A DNA stretch of 64,000 bases from the NCBI GenBank assembly GCA_023078555.1, contig CM041196.1, positions 4,278,001 through 4,342,000 on the forward strand, in the 5' to 3' direction. Below are positions 35,778 through 47,478 of this stretch, one piece after another. A program made the position numbers and the translations under genes. The DNA is from Ulva prolifera (lineage: Eukaryota; Chlorophyta; Ulvophyceae; Ulvales; Ulvaceae). Positions within the stretch are counted from its first letter, which is position 1. Every line of letters begins with the position of its first letter. The notes under the pieces are model-generated. The model made no database searches. It was given only the letters and a program-made list of their open reading frames with translations, and was not told the DNA's origin.

Positions 35778-37201
35778 GCGCGCGTGCGCGGCATGCGTAG
35801 CGTGCCGGAGCAGCAGGGTGGCTGCGGCGCCCGGTCGCCTCAACTCGAGAGGTGTCTGAAGTGGATTTTGATGGCGCTTGTTGCCGCGTGCCAGGCTGCG
35901 CGTCGCGCCGGCTGGCCACAGGTGAACCCGGCGCTTGTGTTGTGTCGATGTGCGGGGTCGGCGCTCAAGCGGTCTCGACCGCAGAGACTGCACCCACGGG
36001 GGACAAGGGTGCAAGCAGACAGGCAGACTGCAGCCGGCGGCGTGGCTGTCTTTGTGTGGACGGTGGCCTGCAGAGGAGGAGGGTCCTTGTTGCTACAGTG
36101 TGCTACAGTGGTGGTCGGGTGGCCGGGCAGGGCTGGAGCCCTGTGCGTGCCGCACTCAGCCACAGCGGCTGTGACCCTCCCACTCGGGGCGGTGGAGGTA
36201 GAAATGCGTGCCATGTGTGACTGGTGAGGCCTGCTTCGCAGCAGCTCTGGAGCCAGACCTCTGTATTCATGATATCAGAATTTGCCATGCGTGTTGACGA
36301 ATGCCACTGAGGGCGCGCGATAGGTACTCCCAGCATGGTGGGACAGCGATTGTTTTGGCACAACTGTTACGAGGACGCGCTTGGTTGGTCAGGCATATTT
36401 TCTGCTGGACAATGTGTGCGCCAAGCTGTGCCATCGCGTGGGCCTGGCTGGACCATGTGGCATACGTTGTGCAGGCGTCCTGCTGGGCACTGCCGTGGCG
36501 TTCCACAATCAAAATCGACTGAAGAGGTTTATCGTCGACGTGACTGTATGTTCCACATTGTTTCCGTGTGCGAAAATGCGAATACGAGTTGGTGCCTCGA
36601 GGTCGTGCCAGGTCAGGCGTGGAGGCCTTCGCCCCTGGCTGCGGACAGCTTTAAACTGCCCTTCGCGGTCACGTCCACCACGGGGCCGTAGATGCTTCCT
36701 TTTGACAGCGCCGCGTCCAGTCCATGGTGCAAGTGTTGCAAGGAACTCGCTTTCGGTGTCCTGAACTTGTCGAGTTCCTGCTTGACACGGAACCGTACTA
36801 TGGTCGCGGCCTCCCGGGCTCCCGCATATACTTCTTGGTGCGAAGTTGTGCACAGCTCTTGTCTGAAGCGGTGTGCCAATATGATATGCCGCATCATGGC
36901 ATCCCTGTGGGCACTATGTGCTGCACTGGGTGGCACCCCTTTACATTGTGGCTTGCATATCATCTCATGGCCGATGTTACGATGCAGGAGGCACAAGCGC
37001 TGTGACCAGGAGTTCTTGTAACACTGCGACAGCCGCCCTTACAGGTGCTCATGCATGACTCGTACGAAGTACTATAAGAATTTTGAGATGCTTTCGTGTG
37101 CCGTGTCTACCCTTTCGCGGGCATGGCGACTTCCGGTTTGATCCGACCTGGCAACGTCAGCTACATCCTCACGAAGTCCCGCCCGCGATCAGCCCAGCCC
37201 A
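35778..37201. other. intergenic; one minus-strand candidate exon
   Basis: Contains the 3' region of the coiled-coil gene and, further right, the 5' region of the first receptor kinase. A codon-rich minus-strand stretch at 36613-36840 is listed separately. Otherwise only chance ORFs. Confidence 0.45.
36613..36840 (-). CDS. candidate C-terminal exon of an unknown protein
   Basis: Minus-strand open stretch ending in TGA at 36613. It reads as plausible protein: FRVKQELDKFRTPKASSLQH followed by an ALSKGSIYGPVVDVTAKGSL-like end. I cannot place upstream exons, since the receptor kinase gene begins 360 bases away on the other strand. It may be a gene remnant. Confidence 0.3.
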   Translation of the reverse strand, partial: HQEVYAGAREAATIVRFRVKQELDKFRTPKASSLQHLHHGLDAALSKGSIYGPVVDVTAKGSLKLSAARGEGLHA

Positions 37202-40200
37202 ATGAGGATGCGGAAATTGCAAATGGGTTTCGGCGTCGTGGTGGCGCTGCTGTCCGTGAATTTGCATTTGGTGTTGGCTCAAGGTGCTGTTGACTATGTG
37301 GGCACGCCCGCAGCTTTCCAGGCAGCTGCACAGGCTGGCGTGCGCCACATCATCCTCAACAACCACATGGACCTCAGAAGTCTTCCAGCCGACCCACTCT
37401 CGTCGTTGGACTCCACGTTGATCATCAACAGCTCGACCAAGAGCATCAGAGTGCGCCCTCAGGCCTGCACACAGAGGTCGTGGACAACACACCAGCATGC
37501 CATAACTGCTCGTGCACTGTCATATTCACACAAAAAGGAAATTTTCGGCAACATTATTTCGTCAACCGGTCGCGATTCGATGTGCCTGCAGGCGCAAGCG
37601 ATCAGCCTTGGCCATCCTGTGGAGACTTCCTGTGGTCCAGCTAAGCAAGTAGGCATGTACACTATCACGTCAGAGCATATTCAAACAATTTTATTTATCC
37701 TCTCAAGTGTCCTGTGATCTATCAGGATGTGTGCACTGTTCGTTTCCAGGTGCATTTTTAATCTATGCCACCCAGGCAGCTGTCATCTCATCTCATACGC
37801 CTTTCACTCACAGTGCAACCTGCACGGGCTTAGCTCTGGACACCATCGTGCCAGACAAGCGTGTTCTGAACCAGCCTGATCAGGGCGAGCGCCGTCTATG
37901 TAGGGCAATTGCACTGGGGTGCCATCTGCAGCAGACTCGCTGGACCCTCCACTGAGCACAGACGGCCAGTGCATCATCACCGTGGCAGCGCGGCTATTTG
38001 AGATCCGGAACTCAGCGTCACTGCTGTTGTCGGATGTGTACATCGTGCTGAAGACTGATTTTACGCTGTATTCTGCAAACAGTTGGGAACAATTTGAGTA
38101 TGAAGTCCTGTTGCTACGCTCAGCAAATCGACTCGACGCAGTGAATTGTCCTCTAAATCGTGAGGCCAACAAGGCAGCCACCGGCAAATGTGGTACGACG
38201 ACACGATATCGGCCATGCGTTCGGCAGAAAGCACTACACCACACTGCCAGATCTACAGCTGTATGACTACATTTAGGCCAAGGCCAACCCCTGATGTTGG
38301 GCCAAAAGGATCCGCCCACACGGTGGCAACCAGGCGGACCCTTTCTCATATCATCTTGATCGACGTTGGCAATTCCGAGGCGGGGACATCAAAGCAGCGC
38401 TCATGTCTCCCTCAGATGGGGACGTGAACGCATGGTCACTGGTTCCGGCCACGCGCGTGCACAGCGCCTGCACAACTGTGACCTGAGCTCGGGCCATATT
38501 CTGTCGGAATCTCCGTCCGCTGTGGGAATGTGTGTGTGTGTCATTTCTCACTGTGTGCACACACGTGTTCATTGCGGCTACTTCCCTAGCTATGGGAGCG
38601 GCAAGCACCCGCTGCCGCGCACTTGGAACACTCTGAAGCGGTGATCCCGCGTATATTTGTTGCAGCGTCCCACTTTGTCGGGTTCCAGGCGGACGACTTG
38701 GCGGCGGTGCGGTGCGAGGCGGGCATCCCGCGCCGGCTTCAAGGACTGCCTCTTCAACCGTAACGGTAACGCAGCGGAATACCACGGCTCCTGCGTCGGC
38801 CTGCACTCCGGCGACCCCGGACTTGAAGATCTCCCAGCCGCCGCATGGTTCCAGTCGTGCACATTCTCCAGCAATCAAGACAACCTGGTACGTGCCTTCC
38901 TGTACCTACACGTCGGGGGCACCCTCCCACCTGAGCAGGTAGGAGAAGGGGGACTTCAAGTTGGCGAGTCAGTTTGCGGTGCCGCCACAGATGGTGCAAC
39001 GATCAGGGCGCTGCATGGCTGCGAATGGATCCTGGCTCCGCCCCACACCGTGGCCGTGGCGGTGCTGCAGGTGTACCCCCTCTCTCAGGACGACTATCGA
39101 GCGAGCTACTCTAGCGACCACCGTGGTGAACAACAACTCTAGTGACCACGCTGTTCAGAAGGCCGTGGACGCGTCCACCGGCAACTTCATTGAGCCCAGG
39201 CCCATATCCACTGCAGCCGTCCTGGAGGGGGGTTTTCTGATTGCAGACTACGGGGTGTATGAGGAGACCGCAAAGGCGCGCACCGCACTGCCGCATTTTG
39301 GCATCGCAGGCACATACGCCCACGCGGCGAGCACAGTAGGCGCTGTCATGCCGGCGCTGCAGGCAAACCCACATCCACTGCGACGCCTCCTGCCAAGTGG
39401 CGCAGCAGATGGTGGCAGCTCCTGCCCGTGTTCGACTGGGACACAAACGACAGCGACGCCGCTGCGGCTGCTTGAACCCAACACGCTGCAGTGTGATGCC
39501 TCACCATGAGTCCAGTGCAGCACATGGCTGTGGCAGAGTGTCTCCACAACATGCATGGGTGCAGGAGCAATCGCGTCTGACGGGCCTCGATGTTGTGGAC
39601 ATCGGCGGATCGGCCGCGGACGTCGACGCCGACCGGCAGCCGCAGGTGGCCACTGCGGGCGGCGGTGCACCATGGTGGCGATAGTGGCGGCGCGGGCCGG
39701 CTGTCGGCGGCGGCTATTGGGGGCATGGTGGGGGGCCTGCTCGCCGTCCTCCTTGCCATCGTAGCAGCCGCCTTCCTTGTCCGTCGGAAGCGCAAGCGCG
39801 AGCAGAGCAGCAAGCTAGATGCCGGGATGGATGTTCACGTGAGTGGATGTTCACGTGAGTGGATGTTCACGTGAGTGGATGTTCACGTGAGTGCCGCTGA
39901 AGTGCGATCTGTCCTGCCAGCATGAGAAATCCAGGAGCCGTGCCGTGTGGGCCCTCATATGCCGCGTGCATGTGAATACAGTTTGCAGTCCGCGCTTTAG
40001 CTCGGCAGCCCCTGCTGCTGATGCATATGACCATTGACCATTGAGATATCCGGTGGTGCCGCTGTTCAAGGTCCGCCACTGCTGCTGCTGCATATGACCG
40101 GCTCAGCCTGATCAATCAGCATCAACGGTCGCGGCGGGATGCCTCATGGGGAACGGCACATTGAGTGCCCACCACCTGGAGCCTTCTGTAGCTGGCCGCA

Positions 40201-41889
40201 GCGACACAAAGTCTGCCCACTATCAAACCCTCCATCAAGTGTCTGACGGCTTAATCCCCGCTGTCAATGCTGCGTGTTTCTCACCCAGCTCCCCTCAGTG
40301 ATTTGCGGCACAAGCCCTCATGTCACACGCGAAGCACCCGGGCGCACATTCAGCTCCATGCAGCCGCACATGCATGCAGGATGCTGACACAGAAGATAGT
40401 AATGGAAGTGCCAAGGCGTTCTCCAACCGAGCTATAGCATCTCCTGCCACTGCCGACGCTGTCATCCCGCCGACGGCAAGCACTCACTGGGGGACACATG
40501 TCAACTTTGCGACAACAGCAGTGAACCTCAGCAATGGCCCGCCAACGTCCGCTGCGCCGGCGAACAGCAAGCTGGACTACGTAGTATACTTGCACGCGCA
40601 GCTGTCGAGCATCGGCACCGAGGCGGTGGTGCTGGAGCGCTACACACTCCTCGGCCCCAACGACCGCCGCCAGGGTGGTGCGCCGCTCCTTGCCTCATAC
40701 TCTTGCAGTGTCATGGTGGGCTGCAGCTGCGCTGTATTGATTTAGTGGGTACAGCCACGCAGCTGATCCCGTCAATGCTGAGGCCATCACTTGGAGCCGC
40801 TTCTTACAGGCCAGGGCATTGTGGCGTTCGCGCGGGGCGTGCACGACGGCCTCGGCTACGCCCTCAAGTTCTTCGTCGACCGCCCCTCCTTCCTCGCAGA
40901 GCGCGCCATGTACCGCAGCGCCACCCTCGGCACCCTCCTGCCGCAGGTCCACGCCGAGTACGACCCCGAAGAGGAGCCGGCCGCGCTGCTGGACCGCACC
41001 GGCCGGCCGCTGCCGCCATGCATTGTCATGGAGCGGGGAGAGTCCCTCCCGGACTGGTCCCAACGCGCGCGGCCGGACGTCTTCAACGCCGTCGCTGTGA
41101 TCGCGCACGTCGCGACGCGGCTGCGCGCCATGCATGACGGTGGCTACGTGCATCGTGACATTAAGCCGGAGAACCTGATGCTGCTGCCGCGGGCGAATCG
41201 GTGGGCGGTGATTGACTTTGGCTGCGCGGCGCGCGCTGGAGAGGCAGCGCCGCTGTCGTACACGCTAGTGTATGCGCCACCAGAGATTGCGGAGTCGGTG
41301 TCGGCTCGGGCTAAGACGATTGTGGCAGACCCGGCGATGGACGCGTGGGCGCTGGGGGTGGTAGCGTTTTGAGCTGCTGACCGGGCAGTCTGCGTTCAAC
41401 CTCATCACTGAAGGCCGCAGCTCGGTGCGCATCTAACTGCATGCTGTGGCGGCCCATCGGCACTCCAGCTCGGGACTGGAAAGAAGACATCTCTTGGGCG
41501 TGAGCGATGACGCAGAATATGCATGCTTGCATCTGGAATTTGAAAGTACACCCCGTTGCCTTTCTTCCATACCCCCGGGGGCCCGAGGTGCGGCGATCAG
41601 ACCTTTGAACTGCAATATGTTGTGGATGTGATCTGGAGCTGCAGTGTTCAGCTGGAGGGGCGTGCTGGTGCTGCGGAAGCTGCTTGGGCAAGAAGAGCTG
41701 CCGTGGGAGGGGGACCTGGCGGAGAAGAACCCTGCGGCGCGGCGGCGGCTGGGGCTGTTCCGGGAGCCGGTGCTGGCGCTGCTGCGGCGCGACCCTGCGG
41801 AACGTGCCACGCTCGCCGACTTCTGCTGCACCACCGACACCGTCTTCTCCTCCCCCACCACCCTTGCCCCCACCACCATGGGCCAGTAG
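37202..41889 (+). pseudogene. receptor-like kinase 1 with beta-helix-like ectodomain, broken copy
   Basis: Paralogue of the gene at 47479-54459. Recognisable parts: signal peptide and first ectodomain exon 37202-37450; second exon from 37904 (GNCTGVPSAAD...); third 38666-38887; a membrane exon ending 39838 (AAAIGGMVGGLLAVLLAIVA, then RRKRKR); juxtamembrane exon 40380-40677; kinase exon 40810-41424; last exon 41668-41889. Lesions: (1) the third exon changes frame between SHFVGFQADDLAAVRCEAG and AGFKDCLFNRNG; (2) the kinase exon is 615 bases against 614 in the paralogue, because TTTT replaces TTT at 41369-41372, creating TGA inside the conserved WALGVVAFELL helix; (3) the base before the last exon gives CTG instead of the CAG acceptor. 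The kinase core is otherwise intact (ALKFF, HRDIKPEN, DFG, APPE). It is probably a pseudogene, unless (2) is a sequencing error. Confidence 0.75.
39828..39892 (+). repeat. 16-bp tandem repeat over a splice donor (4 copies)
   Basis: Four copies of a 16-base unit (TGGATGTTCACGTGAG) begin exactly at the end of the membrane exon of receptor kinase 1. Each unit recreates the donor CAC/GTGAGT, so four identical donors lie 16 bases apart. Use of the second or third would shift the frame. Confidence 0.85.
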
Positions 41890-42903
41890 AGACCGCCCGG
41901 CTCTCGTGCACGAGAGTTTGGCTAATGATGCTGTGGGCGGGGTTCGCTCACGTTCTTGGCCAAGAGTATAGGGGCTGTGCTGCTGTCGGCGTATAGCTAC
42001 ACTTGGTGCAGTGCTGCTGCGCTCGTGAGTTGAAAGGAAGGGGGGGGGGGGGGTTCTCTAGAATGGTGGCATCTAGAGGCCAATCAAGAATCCATGCTGA
42101 GCATGAGAAGTCAGACAAAACGCAAGTGAAATGTCCTTGTGGCTGTGTTGGGTGAGCGCAGCGTAGCACGATCGAGGTGTCTTGGGGCGCATGTGTTGGA
42201 TGGCGCCAAAGGGGCGTGAAATCGAGTCAAATTTCTAAGTTCTGGACGTTTCTTCCAGTCTCAGTCAGTCTCGCTCTAGAAGACTGAACATTAGGGAATT
42301 TTGCGACCTGATTCGGTGTTGGTTGCTTGACTCACTTGTGCGTCTGATGAGGCCGGTTGGCAAGGCTGAAACATGATATGCCGGTCCGTGATGTTCGAAA
42401 TGAATTCATGTGAAACAGCATCAACCAGTGAACTTTCTACCTCAGTAACTTCATGTGACGGATGGCGTACAGTCAAGTGCACGTGCGTTTCAAGTTGACT
42501 GGCTAGACATCCAGAGTGACACGGTACGTATGTGTACAGGCGGTTCCACAGATCTCGGATGGCCATGCCGGCTGAAACGTTTCCAGTCGGCGTTCGCAGC
42601 TGTAGGGAGCAACGGCCGCTGGCGCCCTTGCTGACTGGCCACCGGTAGCCACCTGTGCAGTGCTCTACAGGGCCAGTTTCTGGAGAGGGGATTCCCCTCT
42701 GTAAATGACTCATCCCAGTGGTATTACCCCTCTGGACCTTGTCATTTCCAGAGGGCTTTCCCGATGCGATGCTTTGATCTCAGAGGGATGCCAAAAGTTT
42801 TTTTTTGCGGTTCAACTATAGGCCATTCACAGTGCCAGGCAATGCATACACACAAATTAAACCACACAGTAACGACGATAATAACAAGAATTGATATCTT
42901 TGA

Positions 42904-43149
42904 TCACTTAGCAAACAAAATGCGGTGGGTCACCGACGCATTCTTCTTGGCTGCAGCTGGTTGCGTGCCTGCATCGAGATCGGCGGCAGCCTCGACAGAG
43001 GCCGCAGCCTCTACATATCCTGGGCCGTCATTCGTATTAGTATCATTAGGTGAGCTTGATGCTGCTACAGGGGTGCCGGAAGTGCTAGAAATGTCATCGC
43101 GCTTCTTTGGGGCTGAACCCGTGAACCGAATCGACGAAGCATTGTACAA
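42904..43149 (-). CDS. hypothetical exon or small ORF
   Basis: Minus-strand open stretch ending in a stop at 42904 and preceded by an acceptor-like CTTTTTAG at its 5' side. The product is Ala/Ser/Asp-rich (SAPKKRDD..., AAASVEAAADLDAGTQPAAA) and probably disordered. No family recognised. It may belong with the coding remnant at 43528-44090 on the same strand. Confidence 0.25.
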   Translation of the reverse strand: MYNASSIRFTGSAPKKRDDISSTSGTPVAASSSPNDTNTNDGPGYVEAAASVEAAADLDAGTQPAAAKKNASVTHRILFAK

Positions 43150-43527
43150 ACCTAAAAAGACAAACAGCGTTGAATTGCAGAGCTATCGGGCATCAATATA
43201 TTATATATTATAATATCTCACGTAGCAGTGGAGTGTTAGCATGCTATACATGCGGCGCTGACAACCAAGCACACTGTACCCCTAAGGACACTTTGCCCTG
43301 CCCAAGCTGGCGAGCTGGCTTCACTCGCGAGCCTCCTTGAGGAGGGTTGCTCCGCTCGTGCTGTCACAACAACCCGCTCGCTTGCCTCGCGTGATGCACA
43401 TTCCAGCGAGACAGGCCGCTGAGACGTACAGATGCCAGCTGGCTGCCTGTTGGTTTGATTCACATTGGCTCTCCGAAGGCCGACTTCAAGGGAGTGTATA
43501 TAGATGGTTTGTAAGTTATGAGGCCAC

Positions 43528-44090
43528 CTAGCCCCTGAAATCCGCAGCCAAAATGGTAGAGTTGCAGTTGTGAATGACTGGTGCCATGGTGCTGAGGTAT
43601 GTTATGGCTGTTTGTGCCTCGAGTGAGGTCCAAAAATGCATGTTCAGCCCCCTGGCTTGTCGGAAAAACCGACGGCTCGCTTCGCTCACCGTCGGGTTTT
43701 TTTTGCCCTTTTCCATTTTCTTCGGGAAACAGATCGGGATGTAGAGCTCTGGATCAAACTCGCTTGCTGCGCCGGCGCCCGCGGCCGCTGACATCTGCTC
43801 TAACAGCCCGTTTTCAGCGGGCGATCCCGCTGCCTTCAGCCCATCCGTGGCGGCATTTCCAGACACAAGCTTTATTTCTGCGGGAATCTCGGCGGGATAT
43901 AGCGCACTGCACCCGTGCCTGCCTCAGTGAGAACTCCGGCGCGTGGATCAGCCAAGGTCAACCGCATGCTCGCAAAGGCGGAACATTCCTGGTTTCTGAT
44001 AGCGTTCTTAAGTCGTGTCTGCATCACGCTGGCCTTGTCGATTATGGGTGTGAATGTGTCGCATGCCGAGTCGCATTGCCGACATGAGTC
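43528..44090 (-). pseudogene. decayed coding region of unknown family
   Basis: Reading leftwards on the minus strand, one frame gives protein-like sequence from about 44070 (DTFTPIIDKASVMQTRLKNA then SMRLTLADPRAGVLTEAGTG). At ~43905 the frame changes by one and continues (YPAEIPAEIKLVSGNAATDG ... FDPELYIPICFPKKMEKGKK ... ARGLNMHFWTSLEAQTA) to a TAG at 43528. The single frame change could be a very short intron or a frameshift. It abuts the 44.2 kb inverted-repeat element and may be part of a mobile element. Function unknown. Confidence 0.4.
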
Positions 44091-44227
44091 TCCGACATGC
44101 GTCGCGCATGCGCAGCCACTGTGAACTCACGGTACCAGAGCTGGACACAGCTGCACCAGATCAGCCGCAACAGAGGCAGAAATCATGAGAGCATTGCCAG
44201 CGATGTCTCGGCCACTGTGCTCGGCTC

Positions 44228-45818
44228 CAGCAGGGGGGTCGGCACTCGGGCCTCATGCACGTCCAATTGAACCGCGAGCACCTCAGAAAGCTCAAGACAG
44301 CGCTGGGAACGTCTCTATACTCACAGTAATCATAAATGCTGCTGTATCTATGTTTTAAGTCGCTGGGCGAAATCGACCTTTGGCCCGCAATCCGCGTGCA
44401 TGGCTGGGCAAAAAGCCCCATTGTGCCCAGCGAGCGCGAGAACGCGCCCAGCGGCACCAGAAGCATTCCCAATGGCTTTGGAATATCCCAATATGCCTGT
44501 TGTGCATTCTGATGCGTTATAAATCGTCTGTTGTGTTGCTGCGGGCGGCACAGTGCATGCTCTGCCATGTTTGCTTCCCTGGGACGCCATCGACCGCGTC
44601 ACTAGAAGCTGGTATGCACAGAATAATCACCGGAGGTATTTGAGATGGTTTTCCGGGTCTGGTGAGACTGTTGATTGCGCTCTGTTGCTCTGGCTGGGGG
44701 GCAGGTTGGCTGTTGCATTTTGTACTCCATAGCGCTGGGCGTTGTCAACAGTTGATCACGACAGAGCCAAGCACAGACTCTGCAGCACATCTGATTGGCA
44801 TGTCCTGATAACATGTGTGACACTTGTCCTTCCATCCAGCTCACTTGTGACGACCTGGTTGCATACATGTGTGACTCTGTACCACTGGAAAGCAGTGTAT
44901 CGCCCTCGTCAGCAGATCGGGAATGTTTAGGACCATGGCAGGCTGTTACACTGTGCGTGGATGTACAGCATGTTTGTGTGGATTCAAGCGAACAATGACG
45001 TGCCTATGCAAGCCTCCCATTTTGTAGAATGGTGCTTGCAGTCCATGCTGATGATAGGCATATACGTTTCAAATTATTATCCTGATCGCTTTTGAAGAAT
45101 ATATCTGGTCGGTGGTGCTGCTTTCCCTGCGATCTCAAGGTGTAAAGGATCACTGATATCATATCAGTGATATGCAGTGTAGCATGCTACATTGACTGAT
45201 CCGGAGGTTCACTTAGTACTGTATGGACAGGAATCAAAGTATGGGTAGCCCGACAACAATGCTATCTTAAGATGAAGCTCACAACACTAGAGCTGCTGCG
45301 ATGTTTCGAGTCTCTCAGCAAGGAGCACGTCATCCACCTGCTCTTTGTTCACCACACAAGACAGCTGCATGTTAACTAAAAGTCCGGTAAGCTCGTCGAA
45401 ATCATGGTACTCGTTGGGATTCGTCTCGCTAGTATTCACGCCCGCCATGGTGCTGGTCGGACGCGAACACCGCACGGTGACACAAGTGGAGTCGGCAGAC
45501 AGTGGAACAGCAAGGCATCATATTATAGTGTTTTTCGAGTGCTCTCTGCCCACTGAGCACGATGGGCATACGCTGGGCACCATTTGAGGCCATCTGAGAC
45601 GTCGCTGGGCAAAACGGGGGTTTTGCACGAAAAACACCGATTTCGCTGGGCATTTTCGCCTGTTACGCCCAGACTGCGTACAATCACTTCAAGAGGTTAC
45701 TGTGAGTCTATAGGACTTTTCCTTCTGTTCTGGAGCTTTCTGAGCTGCTCGCGGTTCAATTGGACGTGCATGAGACCTGAGTGCCGAGTCGCACTGCCGA
45801 CCCCCCTGCTCCAGAACT
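44228..45818. mobile_element. inverted-repeat element (arms ~100 bp)
   Basis: Left arm 44228-44333 and right arm 45699-45818 are reverse complements over about 100 bases, starting AGCAGGGGGGTCGGCA and including CATGCACGTCCAATTGAACC. The right arm carries a 13-base internal duplication. Sub-terminal GCTGGGC motifs recur in both halves. A third, solo copy of the arm lies at 62415-62480. No transposase is recognised and no target duplication was found, so it is probably a non-autonomous element. Confidence 0.6.
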
Positions 45819-45855
45819 TCGTGCAGGTGCTGGGCAGAGTTTCGTCCGGGTTAGG

Positions 45856-47250
45856 GGGTCATCCACTCCCGCTAAAGGGTGGTCCCCCCCCGGGCGCGCA
45901 AAATTCGCTGGGAAACAGAGAAATTGGGGAAGGTTTCCACTATTGTCTATGTCGAATGAACAATCGTAGTGTTTTAGTTCGGAGTCTTGGGCAAAATGGG
46001 TCACAATCGCCGAAATGGCCGGTCTGGTTGGGGAGAATCTCGATTTGCCGTCCTCGGCTCCCCAATGTTGCCCAGTGTCTCAGCTCCTTTCCCAATCTTT
46101 CCCAAACTTCTTCTACAACCTTTTCTATTGTGTTATGTTGCCCCTAGACGGCCGCGCTGCATCGAATTTGTCAAATGAGAGGCAACTGATTCACGCACTT
46201 TGAGACGGCACGCAGGGGTAACAGTGCACAAGTGAGACAAAATGAGTAGCTTTAACTGTGTCTATTCGCGAACTATCACACCATTTTACGTGTCTTGGCA
46301 TCTGCAGTTTCAGCGATCTCGAATCGTTCCTGTCTCTCTGACAGGGCAGAAGACGGTGACCCGGAGGTGCACCAAATGGACCCTGCTTGACAACACAAGC
46401 AAAAGCACGAGAGCATATAACCTCGTTTTGTTGCCTGTACATCGAATGGAACCAAGTCACGGCCGGTCGGAGCATTTGTGCTCGTGCAGTGTGCAAGCCA
46501 ATGCAGTTGCAGAGCTGAACAACGGTCGAGGCTCTAACGGGCCCACATACAGGATGCAAGTCCAAAGCCTGGAGTTAGTGGCGTAGTGTGATCGATGTGT
46601 TTAGTGAGGTGGCGAGCCTGTCGTGGTGAATGAGTGCCTGACATCCTCCGATGTGGGCTACTTCTCGCGAGGACGCTGTCAAACAGCGCAGAATGCTTGT
46701 TCCGACTGCTGATCTGATGGTCTTGTTTTGGTATGCGATGAGCACGTGGTTGCGTCGCGTTACGAAAGAACTGTGCGATAAACGTGCCACACAGCCGTCG
46801 ACGCACATAATCGGGGTTGTCTCATTGATCAACGACGCTGCTTAACATATGACAAAAACACCATCGATCGACGCTTGCTTGCCGTCTCCAGCAAGTTGAT
46901 TGGCAGCCGAACGACACCACGTACTGTACACACTGTGTCGGGTCATCCGGATACAACGGAAATACACCAACCACAAAGATAGCAACATATTATAGCTTAT
47001 TTATGGCGTGGTTCGTCAGCAAAGGCGAGTGATTGGGGACGTTATCTCGTCGTTCTGTCGATATTGGGGAGAATGGCTGATTTGTGCCGAAAAGGGTACG
47101 AACCTTGGGGACTTTTCCCAAGACTGAGATCGAACACTACGAGTTCCCAACCTACCTGAACAATAGTGGAAACCTTCCCCAATTTCTCTGTTTCGCAGCG
47201 AATTTTGCGCGCCCGGGGGGGGACCACCCTTTAGCGGGAGTGGATGACCC
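45856..47250. mobile_element. inverted-repeat element (arms ~200 bp)
   Basis: Begins GGGTCATCCACTCCCGCTAA at 45856 and ends with its reverse complement at 47250. The arms match for about 110 bases almost perfectly (C run, GGGCGCGCAAAATTCGCTG, then AGAGAAATTGGGGAAGGTTT) and weakly for a further ~90. Length 1395 bp. No transposase ORF is recognised inside. It follows the 44.2-45.8 kb element within 40 bases. Confidence 0.65.
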
Positions 47251-47478
47251 ACTTCCGGGATCCCGGAGGTCGGAAGGATGTGTTCGTGCACGCCTTGCAA
47301 TTTGAATCTTGAAACAGCATATGTACGAAATCTCGTGTTATGTATATCCTATTACACAAAGTGTCTGGTGTTACGTGTGTTCACTTTCGCTTGCGTGAGC
47401 AGCTCCAAGCAGGCCTTCGTGCAGCGTACAGCGACTGAGGTGTCGCGTCCGTTGGAGGGACGGTGCTTGCAGCCTACG

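Larger units (their letters stand above)
41890..47478. other. repeat-rich spacer between the two receptor kinases
   Basis: Holds two inverted-repeat elements (44228-45818 and 45856-47250), a decayed minus-strand coding region (43528-44090), a further minus-strand ORF (42904-43149), a G run at 42041-42053 and a near-perfect palindrome of ATCACTGATAT at about 45150-45173. No intact gene is recognised. Confidence 0.6.

Noticed and set aside
40703..41137. Arg/Ala-rich ORFs over the kinase exons (also 53295-53741)
   Set aside because: Alternative frames of the kinase coding sequence, without domains.
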